A stretch of DNA of 64,000 nt, from assembly GCF_048128805.1 (NCBI RefSeq), contig NC_136000.1, positions 13,660,854 to 13,724,853 of the forward strand, given 5' to 3'. This DNA is from Centroberyx gerrardi. Lineage: Eukaryota > Chordata > Actinopteri > Beryciformes > Berycidae. The position numbers and the translations under genes were made by a program. The notes beneath the pieces were generated by a model that worked only from the letters and a program-made list of their open reading frames with translations, ran no database searches and was not told where the DNA came from. Below are positions 41,985-55,530 of this stretch, piece after piece (position 1 is the stretch's first letter; the number at the start of each line of letters is the position of its first letter).

Positions 41985-44588
41985 CCTACATCGTGGATGC
42001 GTTATTTTTTGCAGAAATATGCATTTTGGGCCTACATGGCACACCGTAGTACATGTGATGCGTCTGGTTTTTAAAGCGAGGTCCACAAATATCAAAAGAA
42101 CCACTTATTCTCACTTTCAGTGCACTTTATTTTCATGACAAAAATGATTTCATATTTAACACATGGTAAAATGGTTTGACTTAGATGCATAAATAATATT
42201 AACAATGCATTTCAGTCAGTTCCTCTAAATCATAGAATTAATGATTAAATCAACATAGTATCTAGAAAAAAAAAATCCCATATTACAATTCTACATGTAC
42301 TTAAATTTTGTGTTTTTATTGCATTAATCCTCTGAAGAGGGGAAGGCTTGGAGGCAAAAAACAGAGGTAGTTTAAACCATTAAAATGAGTGGTTGTTCTG
42401 TCAGCAATCGGAAACAGATATCAGGTTCAAAGTTTGTTTTAAATATCACAGAGCCTAGTTAAAGTCAAGAGTACAAAAAAAAATAAATCTAAACACTGTA
42501 GATAGTATCTATGCTGTACAATTGTCAGTAAATAAGTTTTACATTGACCATAATTGGGGTAAACAGACAATGAATTTAAACTTGATGTATTGTTTGGCTT
42601 ACAAGAGGCACAGGGAGCTCAGACAAGAACAGGGAAAGTGCTGTCCGGAAGTGAAGTCAATCAGTGATGTGTTTCTACAATGAAAACATAAGTGCTTGTG
42701 CAGTATACGTAAATGTCTTGGTCTCTCTGTTTATGCTGTCAACCTTGCAGTAGTCACATGTATGGATAGAGGAAGGAAAATATTTTACAGTGAGGTTTCA
42801 TGTTCTTCAAAAACTTCTATTTTACAGCTCGGCTTGTCTGCATTGCTCACAGTTGTGCGATGAAATAAGTTGTTCACCTCTCTTAGCTGTAACAGTTCGG
42901 ATAATTGGATGACAGTATCTGTTGAAATGGTTTTGTTCCTGTAGCATCAAGCATTTAAGGTGTTTTCACCATAAGAATCAACTTATCGATGTTTAACCTT
43001 ACCTTAAGAAACATTTTAAAATACAACACTTTACTGTACTACACAAGGACACCACACTCTTCTTAAAAAGCAATTTAGTATAAGCAGCTTACAGTTTTTG
43101 AGGAAAATCTATATGACAAACTCGATCTATGCCCTGATCAACTTCCAAGTCTCATTTTGATTGATGAGGCTCATCATAATTGAAATAAGCATACAATTAA
43201 ATAAACACATTTGAATTGTAAAATACTGTAATAAACAATTTTGAAATAACAAGTAAATATGCATACAGTTATTTTGAAACAACATCAGCAACAATTGATG
43301 TGATCCATCTTTGCTGCTCAGTATTGCAAATAAAACATGCAACAACAATTCAAATGGTAGCTGAGCTCTCTTCTTTTCAATTTTACTGTTTTGTCTCGAA
43401 GTCACAATGCCACCCTTTCCTAATAAAAAATCTCTATTTTACCATTGAGATTTTACCAATCAAATCATATTTACATATAGCTACAAATATCAAAACACCA
43501 CAGTAATACAAGTATCTTTTCCAATTAATTAATTTGACATGTAAATGATTGGTCAGATAAGATCATTTCCCAATATTACATAAGGCTTTCCTTCTCAACA
43601 ATCTTTAGACTTAAATTGCAACAAACTTTCTGTTACTGTCAGACTTAAGAGGAAAACATTTCCTGAAATAAACGCTGGATAGAATAGGAATTTATATGAA
43701 TAACACAATGTGTGTTGATCCTGTTCCTTAATCTCCAAGAATAAGGAAAAAAAGAGCTGCGTACGCCTGCTTAGTAAAGACATACTAGTTTTTAGATTTG
43801 TTAAGAGATTTTAGTTAGTTTTAGGTTTTACAAAGAAATCAAACTCAAACAAATTAGCACTAGAATATTATGTACATGAATATAATAATAAATACACCAT
43901 ATCTGAAGTTAATGGTAGCAGTAATATCGTATGTTCTCTACCCTGAAATGACAATATGAACAAACAGTTCCAAACAGTCCCAGAAAATACTGTTTGGTAT
44001 GAAACTGTACACAGTGTTATAATCAAAATCCATAATATGTCCCTGGTCGTTTAGCAGTTGGATGTACAATAAAAACAAATGCTGAAATTTCAACAACAAA
44101 CCCTGTGTCTAAGATTACTGATATATCACTGAATGTTAAACAATTATTCTTTTATAAATCCTTTTATCATGCCTCCAGTACAATTGTAAAGCATATAATA
44201 GCAAATAGACTAAATTATAAATTCTCTTTGCTGCTCCATATTCCTTTCTAACTGTATTCTAAAGTCATCAGAAACAATGTCGGATTCCTTCTTCAGCTTA
44301 TGTTGAAATGTAATGTTGCCAGTTAGGCCTTCTTGGTTAGCTGTCATTTACAGATAGACATCTGTAAAGAACCAGTAAAGACGTGGGTGCCGGGATTCGG
44401 AGCCTCAATCTGGGCCTCTTGGTTCTGTTCAACGTCCTCGGCACAGAGCAGCGAATTATCACTCCTCCTATATAGTCAGCACATCCAGAGGCAACCTGCT
44501 TCTCATAGTTCAATCAGGAGCCTGTGTGGCTGAAGTTGGAGCATCACGCTGTGTCCTGCAGATCCAACGCACAAACACGGCCGTACAA
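41985..44588 (-). other. rapsn: Probable long 3' UTR of rapsn
   Basis: 2.6 kb of AT-rich sequence without supported exons. A minus-strand AATAAA (tttatt at 42126-42131) is the clearest poly(A) signal and would give a 3' UTR of about 2.4 kb. Part of it may instead be intergenic. Confidence 0.4.
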
Positions 44589-47500
44589 TCACACAAATCC
44601 AGGCTTCATGGAGGACTGGCAACATTTGGGACAACCCTTTGTCCCGTTTGTCTGCAGACACCTGAAAGATAAAACAGCTGAGTGTAAACAGCTTTATCTG
44701 TGGGCCTGTTGACATTGGTAAAAAAATGGGTCCACACTAGATTTCCAGCTAGATTCTGCCTAGTTACGGTTTGAAATATGTCTTTGACTAGATATTTATT
44801 TGATGCAAGCTCTGAAAGTGTAAATAAGCTCTACATCAGCCTGGATGAGCTCTTTGGATGAAGAACATCACAAATCGTAGCCAACAGTTTCTGTCATTTC
44901 TGAAATGTCTAACCCTATGTGCTACAAAAAAATAGAGATTAAGAAGAATATGTTGAGGGAAAGCACCCACTTGAGGTGGAAGATGTGGGAACAGGGCAAG
45001 GCCTGCAGCTGTTGGTTCCTTTCCCCGATGGACTCGCCACACATTCCACAGTAGAGCTCCAGCTCCTCCACACACTGCAGGAACTTCACCACCTGCTCTC
45101 TGAGCTCCTCCTGCTGCCCCCGACTTCGGAAAATCCCCTCACTCAGGCAATTCACCTTCAGTGTACACAGCTAAGGTATGCAGGAAAAAGACAGTCAACA
45201 TGACATGCAAACTCTTTGTGCTTGTACTATATGCCAGCAATAAACCTGTAACATTTTGTCCTGTAACTCTGAACTTTGAATACCTTGTTTCCAATTCCCT
45301 CAGCCAACTCCTCTGCTCGTTGCAAAGAATCAAGAGCCTGGGAGAGCAATAGTGAATGATACATAAATAGTGGTTATGGGTAAACTTAAAACAAGTTTCA
45401 GTTTCAAGAGTAATATTTTGCAATACTATATATCCACTTTTGTAGCTAGAAGAAAGATTTATATGTTTTTACTAAATAAAGGGACCTTGTCAAAATCTTT
45501 CTGCAGAAGCCAGCATTTTGCAACCCCCAGGTAAACCTGTGACTGTCCAAGACGATTTCCAATCTCAGTCATAATACACATTGCGGACTCGTAGCGAGGG
45601 AATGCTTTCTGGACAGAAGAAGACAAACACCAAATTAAAATTGTGACAAACAGTAAAAAAAAAACACACAAGCCTGAATATTAGAGTCAATACTTATATT
45701 GCAATGAGAAAGCAAATAAGTATGAACCAATGATAAAATCTGTATCTCTAACTACCAATTTTGTAAACCTAAGCAAACTTGCACAAATGGTGGCACCTTA
45801 CATCAACGTCGCTCCTGCAGCGATGAATATCTGCAAAGTTTAGTAAGCACAGTGCCTGCAGAGGACGGTCTCCATGCTGCAGTGCAATCTTCATAGATTC
45901 CTGTTGGAAACACAAGTTAGTGTGTTTTTTTGTGTCCTTGTGCACAACCTCTGAGTAACAAAATCAACACCCCCTAATCTGTGATATAATAGGCTACTGC
46001 CGCTTCACTGAGATTAAATTGGAAATGATGGGAAATGTGATTTTGAAGTTAGCAAAGATGATTATCAGTGGGTAAGTTTTCATTCTATGGCTTGGAACTA
46101 ATAGCACTACTATGATGTAGAACTTATTTGGGGGTAAAAGGACAAACATTATGTGTCAATCTTTCTCATTGCCAGTGAAATCACTTCACACTGTATCTGA
46201 TTGAAATGGAATGAGTGAGAGCTTTGGTTTCTAGCTTTAGGATAAAATTGATTATGATCACAAATGATTACACTGTCCTAGACCATGACAATAGCATATG
46301 TAAGTTCTTAAATTGAAGGATTTCCCTATTAAATTACAATTAGAAATCTCATTCAGTCATCTCATTTTGAGTTTTCAGTGTCTTTCTCTTTGTACTGTAC
46401 AGCCCACATGTAAAAAACTTGACAAGTGATGGAAAACATGGGACATTATTGTCATTGTTTCACCTTTAGGAGTCTACTTGCACAATGGTATTCTAAGCAT
46501 GACAAGATGAGTAAATTGTTTGGCTAAATGCATTTGGCAAAAGTAATAAATCTGAAATGCATCCTGCTGCCTTGTTACTATACTGATACCTTTGCACACC
46601 AAGGCAATGACGTCAAGTTTTTTTTTGTCCTTGGTACATAATTAGAACAGAGTTAGGACTAAAGCCACTCTCTTCATTAACACTTTAAACCAGCACCTCT
46701 GTGGGCATATTTTTGTCGGGGTCTAAGGCCTGGTACAACAGAACAACTGGCACCTGCACCTGTCAGTAGCACAACGTATATCTGCAGCTCCAACACCAGA
46801 ACAGCCAAAGGCATCAGGGGACATCAAGTTGGTGAGGAAACCAAACTGTGACAATTGCATTCTCCATTGGTTAGATGAGCTCAGTAATAGTTTGTCTTTG
46901 GGGATGAAGCCTGTCTCTGAGGTCTGGCCTCATCTGTTGGACAGTAATAAAACAATACCTCACAGCATTCCATGGCGTCTGGCAGGCGCTCCAGTTTCCT
47001 GTAGGCCACAGACATGTGGTACTGGCTCATGGCGCGATACTTGAGGCTCCAACTCTTACCGTAGTCATTGACAAGCTCAGCCGCTTTGCAGGGGAAGAAC
47101 AGGGCTTTCTCATAGTCCTGTTGGTACACATGTTCGATGAGTGAGACCTCTGATGGCCCGTTATTGCCCACAAGTAACAGTATCAGTATCCTAGGCAAAC
47201 GTCCCATTTAGATACTAGATATGGTATTGACATTAACTCGGTTTGTAATTCCCTTCCCATGAGCTTTCCAACCTTAGTGTTCATACAAACAAAGGATCTG
47301 ATCAGAACCAATGTGTGTTTGTTAGCGTGTGTGTCTATTACTGACAGGCATATTCTATTTTTTGTTTCATAAAGTAACGTGACATATGAGTGCATTCTTG
47401 GAACACCACTTCATCACAATCCCATTGAAACCAATCCTCCCCGGGAAGCCAGGGGATTACTCTTACAAATCTCTGATGTCAAGGGTGCTACATAAGCCCC

Positions 47501-49359
47501 CACCAGCCAGCCTACTCACTCCGCCTTTGTTTTACAATACAGAGTATTGCATGTGCTAACCGTTGATGATGTTTAGTCGAATGCTCTGCAGTGTTATCAT
47601 ACTCTGTAAATACGCTGGCAGCATCAGTATTGATTGCACAATCAACTCGCACATGGGGAATCCAATGAATGCTTTACCCAAAGAAAACAGTTGAGAAATA
47701 TACAATCAACAAAGTATTTCAGATTTTTTTCAACAGATGTAAAAGGCACTTATTCAATCTCCTTGTCTATAATGCCTCATGCAAGGATGCTTTTCGATCA
47801 AATGAATTCAGCCAAAAATAATGCTGAGCAAAGACTGGGATCCAGTATTTACAAACGATGCAGTGCAGCATCTAAAGCACACATCGAATAAATGCTGGGT
47901 GTTAGGGATCCTCATCAAATACAGGTTACTGGATTCAAAACAATCAAATCTCTCATACAAAAAAAACCCAAAACATACAACTGGTACTAATATTATTCCT
48001 TTGACACAGTACCTTAAGCTGGACATAGATGTTTCCCAGACTGCAGCAGACTCTGCACTCCAGCATCTTGTCATCGTTGTTGTGTGCGTAGCGGAGGGCC
48101 TTCTCATAGCTCTCCAAAGCTTTCTGGAAGACACTGAGGCCCAGGAAGGCGTTGCCCATGCTAAGACATACCTGGCCATTGAGCTGCAGGCTGACAGTGG
48201 TGCCCTGCATGTTTAAGCAGGTCTTACAGTAGGAGACTGTTTTCTGGAAATCACAGAGCTTCTCATTGCTGCGCGCCAAGTTCAGGTAGCCCTCTGTCAG
48301 GTAGTCTGGGTCCTCCATTTCTCTGGCTGTGTCAATTTGAGCTAGAGCATACTGCAGAGAGAGGGTGAGTGTGAGATGATGGAGAGCTGGCAAGACACTG
48401 AAAATATCTGCAAAATCAGATAGATGGTATCCTTAAATTCAAATTAATATTAAATAAAACAGAAATAGTGAAATATTCCAATATGTTAAATCTAATCACA
48501 TAAAAATCAATTACAATACTTTTGATTTCAAAGTGGTAGGGCCTCCACTTTAGTAACTTGTTAATGAAGTCCTCACTAAACTATGGGTTAGAGAGACTGT
48601 GGGTGCTGGGTGAGTAAGGATGATTATGTCAACAAGACGCCCCACACTGACGCTCAGGTTGCAGGGCGCTCATTTTACCCCACATCCTGTGGAAGCCACA
48701 AATTAACCCATGGTTCTCAAGATCACAGTAAAGGGGACCAAGAGGAAACCTTTGAACTCTTACTACTATTCATAATCATTTGGATACTGTTGAAATGCTG
48801 CTACAAGATGAACTGTATCTCTCTCGCAGACATGATGACATATAAAATTGATGAGATATTCAGTGGCATTCACTCATCAGATAGCAACCTTGTACACAAC
48901 CCCGCTGCTGGTTGCATAACCTAGATGCCAAGTGAAAGCTAATTCATGCTTCAGTATGATTCTGCTTTTAATCTACAAACCAAGTGATTACTGGACTATT
49001 TTACAATATTGTTATCATTGCTAGGAATATCAATGACTGAACACTTTTGTATGTAAGCAAAGTCATGTTGCTTGTATACAAAATTTCACCAAACTTAATT
49101 CCATACAGTAAAGCAAGGAAACTCCTGAACACCATATTTCATTATTGTTATTGTTTGGGAGGCTTACCTTGAGCATTTCTTTATATTTTCCCATTTCCGA
49201 GTGAGCTGTGATCAGGCACCCCAAAACCCGAAACTTCCCTCCAGGATCTGAGGTCTTCTCCAACACTTTGGTCCAGACATGCAGGGCTTTGTCTGTCTGA
49301 TTGGACTGATACAGCTTAAGGCCCTTCTCTATCTGCTGCTTGGTTTGGTCCTGGCCCAT
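44589..49359 (-). CDS. rapsn: Rapsyn, 43 kDa receptor-associated protein of the synapse
   Basis: Rapsyn clusters nicotinic acetylcholine receptors at the neuromuscular junction; its RING has E3 activity. Exons in transcription order: 49168..49359, 48013..48351, 46959..47117, 45802..45900, 45486..45608, 45284..45337, 44971..45170, 44589..44661 (412 aa, identical to human length). Gly2 of [18 protein letters not shown] is the myristoylation site. TPR repeats fill residues 1 to about 290 ([94 protein letters not shown]). The coiled coil and RING-H2 follow: [37 protein letters not shown]. Two further in-frame ATGs lie upstream at 49392 and 49380, but the ATG at 49359 has the better context and gives Gly2. 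In mammals the gene lies near KBTBD4, as here. Confidence 0.97.
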
Positions 49360-51340
49360 CTCTGCTACAAGGTGCCTCATAAAAATATTCATTCGTTTAG
49401 ATGGTGCAATTTCAGTGAGGGAGCAAGAAAGTAAATCCTTGCCATACAGAGTATGACTCCAAAGACGATCCCCTGAAGATGATCCTCTGAGAGGTCGGTG
49501 CCAGAAGGCCTACCAGATCCAGCTCTCTCTGCTCCGGCTGAGCGGAGATGGAAAGGAAACTGGATCCACCGCAGTAAAAGAGCAACACACTAAGACCATT
49601 ATCACCAATCACTTTGTGGAGAGTTGGAGGGCAAGGAAAATATCTTCCCCATTTAACCCCGCAACGATCCCTTCTCACCATCAAGTGTTCACAAATTCTC
49701 CCTCAGATTTCCGCTTGAAAAACACCAAAGAAACACGTTTCCCAATGGAGTGCTAGCGGCGATATCCCAGAATATCTACTCCCTCCACACCCCAGCGAAA
49801 GGAATTCTCAGCGCCCCTGTGTCCAACCCCCTCCACCTTCCTCCCAGTACTGGCGCTACAGCAGATGGCCTTGTCACTCTAGACCATGTGTCCCTTCAGG
49901 AATTCTGCTCTGCCCTCAGTAAGCAGTCCCAAGGTCAGTATAGCTCCTAGCGATCTACCTTCACACAAAACCCAACTCCTTGACCCAACACAGGATTAAA
50001 ATATTCACATCAAAACACTCCGGACAATTAAAAACCCACATCCACAAATGGATCCGAGCGGAGTCTCTCATGTGGGTCTGTGAACTGTGAGATGGGGGCT
50101 ATAAACAGCGTTATTTCACAACATTGAGGGACTGCATGTCAAATGGTGCTCACAGTGGCTGGCAGTTCCTATTGGTGGTCCTTATGGAGGCGCATATGTG
50201 CCCCCACAGCCCCCCACCTCTCACCTCGGCGTCAGCAACTGATGCTTAGAATAGTTCACAAAGTCTGACATGTTACTGGGCTTGGGTTTCAGCTGCACAG
50301 CCTCCTGCAGCACATCAATGGGATCAGAGCGTTGGCCTCTCTAGAGTAGCTTTCTTTCCCTCAAGTCCCCTTTTACCCTCCAAGGACACAAAAGGCCCCT
50401 TTCTCACCTTGCCATTCACAAGATGTTTTACCAATCCCAAGATAAAACCCTGAGGTTAGAAGTCATGTCTCTGTTGTGGCATAGCCAACAACACCTACAT
50501 TAAAACAAAGTGCACCATTAGAACATATGCACATTTAGAAATGCATCACTGTATAGTTGCAACAGTGTTATTGTTTATTGTTTTATTAGGATCCCCATTA
50601 GCTGGCAAATTAATGACAGCTAAAAGATCTTAAGATAAATTCCTGGTAATAAACCTGGTATTCATAGTAAGAGATAGTTATGTCATCATGATACAGGACA
50701 GAGCCCCCAGATATCAAAACAAAAGCTGACAGCTCATAGCTACAGTGATATATTTGATATTTCTGATAAGTTTAACTTGAGGTACATGTACACTGTACAG
50801 CAAAAAATACAATCTTAGGACAAGAAATTGTGAAAAATTGAAAAGTTAGAAAACATCCTCGATTATCACGTGTATGCACACTCAATATTTGACATCTGAG
50901 GATATTTAACATACAACATCATGATACACTTATTCACTTACAATATAATGGAGGATGTTTTGTGTTTAGGGAAATTTGTCATACTGAAGCTGTTCATGCG
51001 TGTCAATAAACAAGCAGTGCACAGAAAGCAATTATGATTAGTTCATTATTGATTACAGCATCACCACAAAATGGGTTGGACCTTGCTTCTTTCCTAAGAA
51101 AGCAAAAAAAGTAACACACATTGTAATACAAGCCAATGAGACAATGCTAAACTGCTTTTACTGGTCTTGTGGTTGGATAAGAATGGAGTGTGAAATACAG
51201 GAACCAGCTGAGTCAATACATTTAGAGCGAGTCTCCACATAGGATGTCAGAATAGTTCATTCATGGTTAGTTATCCAACAGTTTTCTGTGATTGCCAGTG
51301 GTGAGTGGCTGTGCCACAGTGTCAGCATCCAGAAGAGCCT
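49360..51340. other. rapsn upstream region and kbtbd4 3' flank
   Basis: The first part holds the rapsn 5' UTR and presumed promoter, including a TATA-like GCTATAAACAG at about 50098 and E-boxes (CAGCTG at about 50291). The part near 51340 is the kbtbd4 3' UTR. A fish repeat fragment lies at 50571-50640. No other gene is supported. Confidence 0.4.
50571..50640. repeat. Fragment of a fish interspersed repeat
   Basis: TTTTATTAGGATCCCCATTA then GCTGGCAAATTAATGACAGC matches a sequence type common in teleost repeats (recalled, family not certain). Confidence 0.5.
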
Positions 51341-53222
51341 TTAGGCCAATACAAACTGCCAGTTTGTGAGGAGGATTTTTATACCCCTGATAACAGAAAC
51401 AACAGATGTGGCAGGGTTAAACTTTAATGTGTTTGCATCGCCCTTTTTACACTTGTCCCTGAAGACATATATGCAGCCATTACAGCTGGCCACCTTCCAG
51501 AGCGAAGGAACACAGCTCCACACCTCAGGGAAGCGCAGGCGGGTGAAGCTTTCCAGCAGAGGGTTGTAGCACACCAGGGAGTCTCCCTCTGCTACGATGA
51601 AGATCACGTCCATGTGGGCAGCGGCATGCATGCACCCCGCAAATGGCAGCATGTAGGGTTTGATCTGGCACTTCTGAGAGGCTGTGTCAAAGCACTGAAT
51701 AAGACGGGATGGCTTGGTAAAGAAGTCCATGTCGTTCTCCTCCCCTCCCAGCAGGTAGATGGTACCTCCCAGATTCACCCCAGCAGCCCCGGATACTGCT
51801 GTGTCCAGCTGGCTGGTCTCTGTCCACATGTTGTCCTTCACTGTGTAGTAGATGACGGCGTTGGACAGTGTGTCCTGCAAGGTCTTGCCTCCTAGGGAGT
51901 AGATGGCGTCCTCAGTGGAGACGGAGACCATGGTGTGATGGAGGCGGTCTCTGGGCAGTGGGGCGCAGCGCTCCCAGTCCATGGTGTGCATATTGCACTT
52001 CCACATGCGGCGGGGGATGGAGCCCCCCACCACATACAGGTCCCCTCCGTGCTTACAGGCCGCAGTGATCTGGTGACACAAACTGTTCTGTCCGCTCACA
52101 CTGATGGCATCATCCTCGTCACAGTGCAGCGACACAGCCAGGGAGTGGGTCCGTGTCTCCTCTTTCCCTATCAGGTAAATGTGGACATTCTCACCGATTT
52201 CCTGTGGGCACAGAATAGACATTAGAGACAGAGAATCACCACTGACGTTGCATGAGAGCAGTCCCTTCAAAACTGCTTTTCAACTCTGTGTAAGAGAATG
52301 TTACCTTCAGGTTTTCCTGGAGAATGCAAGAAAACTCCTCTCTCTCCACCTTGTTGTGGTTTATCCACGACTCGATGGCCACTGTTGGATTCTGGGAGCT
52401 CGGAACGCCATCTGCAGCACAAAGTGCAAACACAAGGCCTTTGATTCACATTTATGAAATCTATTTTCGCACAACAGAGGTTAAGACATCACAATGCATG
52501 GGGATACAATTGCAACAGGTAATACCTTTAATGATATCCAAGAGCAGACAGAGAGGCAGATTGAGGAATTCGTCTGTCTGATGCAGCTGGACCAGGTGGA
52601 TTTTAGCGCAGTGCTTGGCAGCAGTGTACAGCTCCTGATCACTGTGTCTGTCTGCAAGCCACATCACCTGGACAAAAAGAGGTTTTCATCAAACTGACAC
52701 TACATAATTATTACTGATGAACAGCTAATAGGCTTGTGAAGTGCAAAAAGAGTAAATCACCTGTAGGCAGTTCTTGACCTCCACTGTCCGCGAAAGGAAG
52801 CGGGAGCATTCCTCAAACAGAGCAGTCAACTGGTACATGTCTGCCATCTCATAAGTATCCTGCAGGTCCTCTACCCTCAGTTTAATAGTGCCATGATAGA
52901 TGTAGTCAACCAGCAGCTGAAAGACAGTGGCGCCAACGTCCTTCAGCTCAATATTGCGGTTGTGGGACTCTTTAAGGTTGGACGTGAACATGGAGCGGAA
53001 GAAACTGCTCTGGGCCGAGAGCACCAGGCGGTGTAGGTGGAACTCTTTGCCATCCACAGTAATGGTAACATCAGCGAACAGGCCGTCCTCCAGGCACAGG
53101 TCCATGATGCTCTTCACCACCCGGCTGGAGTGGGAGCGGTCGGTGAAGGTGTATCCCAGAAAGTAGTTCTCCTCTCCCACAGAGCCTCCCACACTCAGGC
53201 TCCCCTCCTCACTGGACTCCAT
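51341..53222 (-). CDS. kbtbd4: Kelch repeat and BTB domain-containing 4 (CUL3 adaptor)
   Basis: Substrate adaptor of CUL3 ubiquitin ligase; the human protein targets the CoREST corepressor. Exons in transcription order: 52761..53222, 52526..52667, 52305..52411, 51341..52201 (523 aa; human 518-534). BTB: residues about 40-150, with LFADVTITVDGKEFHLHRLV and FRSMFTSNLKESHN. BACK domain: VMWLADRHSDQELYTAAKHC. Kelch blades: DLYVVGGSIPRRMWKCN, DAIYSLGGKTLQDTLSNAVI, GTIYLLGGEENDMDFFTKPS and GCIYVFRDKCKKGDANTLKF, ending ILLTNWQFVLA. The IPRR loop, where human medulloblastoma insertions fall, is unchanged. A 5' non-coding exon precedes it (donor about 53733, acceptor at 53236). Confidence 0.97.
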
Positions 53223-54374
53223 CTCTGCTGCTCGCCTGAGAAGCAGCAAGGAGCACAACATCCATTTAGATAAACTACAGCACACAGAAACAGCTGCTCA
53301 GAAGCTTGCATGTCATTTCACAACTGAGTTAGCTGATGATAAAACACTAAAGTTAACGCTAGCATTAGCAGTTTCTACACAAGTGAGGGTGGCTAGCTGG
53401 CTGCGTGCTTCTGTAGATTGACACATGATCCCTTTACACTTTGTGGTGTTGCATTTATAAACCCGAGCAAGCGTGATAACAAATAGGCGATGCAGGAGGC
53501 GATGCATAGGCAGTGCCGCCTGACTATGCTACGCTAACGTTAGCTGTGTTGTGGTAGGTTAACAGTTAGCTAGCTATATGGCTAACGTTAGCACACAGCA
53601 GCTAGCTAACTGTCCTCGGGTGTAAATTGAATCCTGATATTGCGGCAGTAGAGAGTTATTACTGCAAACGCTTATTTATTGGGACGGCAAAATCGCCATG
53701 TTTTCAAAATAACTATTAAACTAGACTGGTTACCTTTAGCTCCACTACTTTATCATTCAGAGGGGCTTGAACTATTCTCCGGAAGTAAATAAACGTGTTC
53801 GCCAGTCAGCTGTCGCACGACTTGCTGTTATCAATTGGTGGTGCTGCCCCCGTGTGGTGGAGCTGTGTTACTACAGCTGGCATTTGAGAAACACTTGTAC
53901 TGCTTTTCTTGATCTAATAACACTTTGAGAAAGTCAAGATAGAATTACACTCGGTGACTCACTCACTCCTGAACTGAGAGGAGTCAGTTTAGGTGATTGG
54001 GCAACCGGTAAGGATGCACCCATGGGGCGTCTAATAATAATGTAATACCACACTTGAGAGCATCCAGGCTTTGTTCCAGCATATATCATCTTTACCAACT
54101 GGACAAGGTTTTAAGATCAATTGCCAATTTGCCTGGGTGAGCTTTATCAAGTCGTGCTAGCTCAAAGGTCTGCATGCAGTGGATATGCAGAACCAAAATT
54201 TAAAAAATATGGCTGTGAACGCCACAGCCAATTGGCTTTTGGTCCCTTTTTCCAATGTGGAAAAATGCATGGTATTCAGGCTGGGTTGTCTCTGTCTGGA
54301 TTCACAAAAGTAGCTGAGGCAAAGCAGAGGTGAGAGGGATGCCGTGATATCCATCGATAATAATCGAGAGAAAA
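53223..54374. promoter_or_regulatory. Divergent region between kbtbd4 and fam180b, with TAACGTTA cluster
   Basis: kbtbd4 intron 1 and promoter (first exon about 53733-53830), then about 540 bp of unassigned sequence before fam180b. The dodecamer palindrome GCTAACGTTAGC occurs at 53533-53544 and again at 53581-53592, among GTTAGCTAGCTA and GCTAGCTAAC variants. No protein gene is supported. Confidence 0.6.
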
Positions 54375-55188
54375 ATGGACATAAAATTGCAACTTCAAAT
54401 CTGCTTCCAGATCATTTTGTGGCTTTGGTTGGAGCATGTTTTTAAGGGTGAGTTGAAATTGAAGGCCTACTAACAGTACTGTCGATAGGACTCAAATTTT
54501 GAATATTGATGTCATATAATGATACTGCATGCATTGTAATATGCACTGAAAAATACCATGACAGGTGTTCCGTATTGATAGGTGCAAGCATTGGCATTAG
54601 TATAACCTTGAAGCCCACTCTGAAATAACTAATTACAACAAACTAATAAGTAAACATCAATATTTTCTACATCAGATGTGGCTGCAGACAGGAACAATGG
54701 AATAAGCACATCGCTCTCTGATGCAAACCTGATGTTCGAGGTACATTCTTCCCTATACTTTACTGGAGTCTTGGTGCACATACAGTACATATCTTGCAAC
54801 AGAGTAAGTAAGGATACTTCTTTTCTACTCCTGTATGCAGTTCTTGCTGGGTGGGGTAGAGCTCGACCAGGACAACAACATCGTCTTGCTCGACAAGGAG
54901 ATGGCATCAATGAGGCAAGGGCGGGCTTTCCTGTCTCAGATAAATGACAATATTCCCAAAACCCTGAGCTCCATGGTGCAGATGCTGGACACAGTGGAGG
55001 GCCAGAAGAAGAGGCCCCTCACTCAGACCCAGTTTGAGAGTCTTGTCCTGAGCATGGTCTACTCTGCCCACCAGGCCCGGCACCAGGAGGGAGAAGAGGA
55101 ACAAGCGGCCTGGAGTGGAGTGCTCACCCGCCTGGCAAATGTCACAGTCAATGAACTGCGTGGACATTATCTCATCTCTTATGCATAA
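54375..55188 (+). CDS. fam180b: FAM180 family secreted protein, probably FAM180B
   Basis: Small predicted secreted protein of unknown function. Exons: 54375..54447, 54676..54740, 54841..55188 (161 aa). The N-terminus has a hydrophobic signal segment (LQICFQIILWLWLEHVF). The mature part matches the FAM180 family: LSDANLMFEFLLGGVELDQ, VLLDKEMASMRQGRAFLSQI, then LTQTQFESLVLSMVYSAHQA and a Trp/Leu-rich C-terminus. Assignment to the B paralogue rests on position: FAM180B is next to KBTBD4 and NDUFS3 in mammals. Poly(A) signal AATAAA at 55233-55238. Confidence 0.85.
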
Positions 55189-55530
55189 TATATTGACTTA
55201 ACTGCCATTCTGTAAGAGATAAATAAGTATGCAATAAATTACCTGACTTCAGCAGTCATTAAATGTGTATTCATTCATAACTTATTCAATATGCTGTGTG
55301 TTGGCTCTATTAAAGCAAACATGAACATTTTTTATTGTAGAACAGTATAAAAACATATCACAGTACTTAATGAATACAAAAGTCCCAGTTATATACTGGT
55401 GTATAAAACAGTATCTGAACAATAATAGCCCGAGATTTTTTCTTCGTTCCAACATACAGCACATTATTTCAACATTCAACAAGACTTAACGGTATAGTAA
55501 GACATTTCCAGATCCTCATAATTTTACAGT
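55189..55530. other. Convergent 3' UTRs of fam180b and ddb2
   Basis: Plus-strand AATAAA at 55233-55238 (fam180b) and minus-strand AATAAA (tttatt at 55331-55336, ddb2). Confidence 0.7.

Noticed and set aside
42000-44588. A further gene between the hAT element and rapsn
   Set aside because: No exon pair with family similarity; AT-rich, best read as 3' UTR or spacer.
47808-48216. Plus-strand open frame across rapsn exon 2
   Set aside because: Antisense shadow of the TPR-coding exon.
51614-52225. Plus-strand open frames across kbtbd4 exon 5
   Set aside because: Antisense shadows of the Kelch-coding exon.
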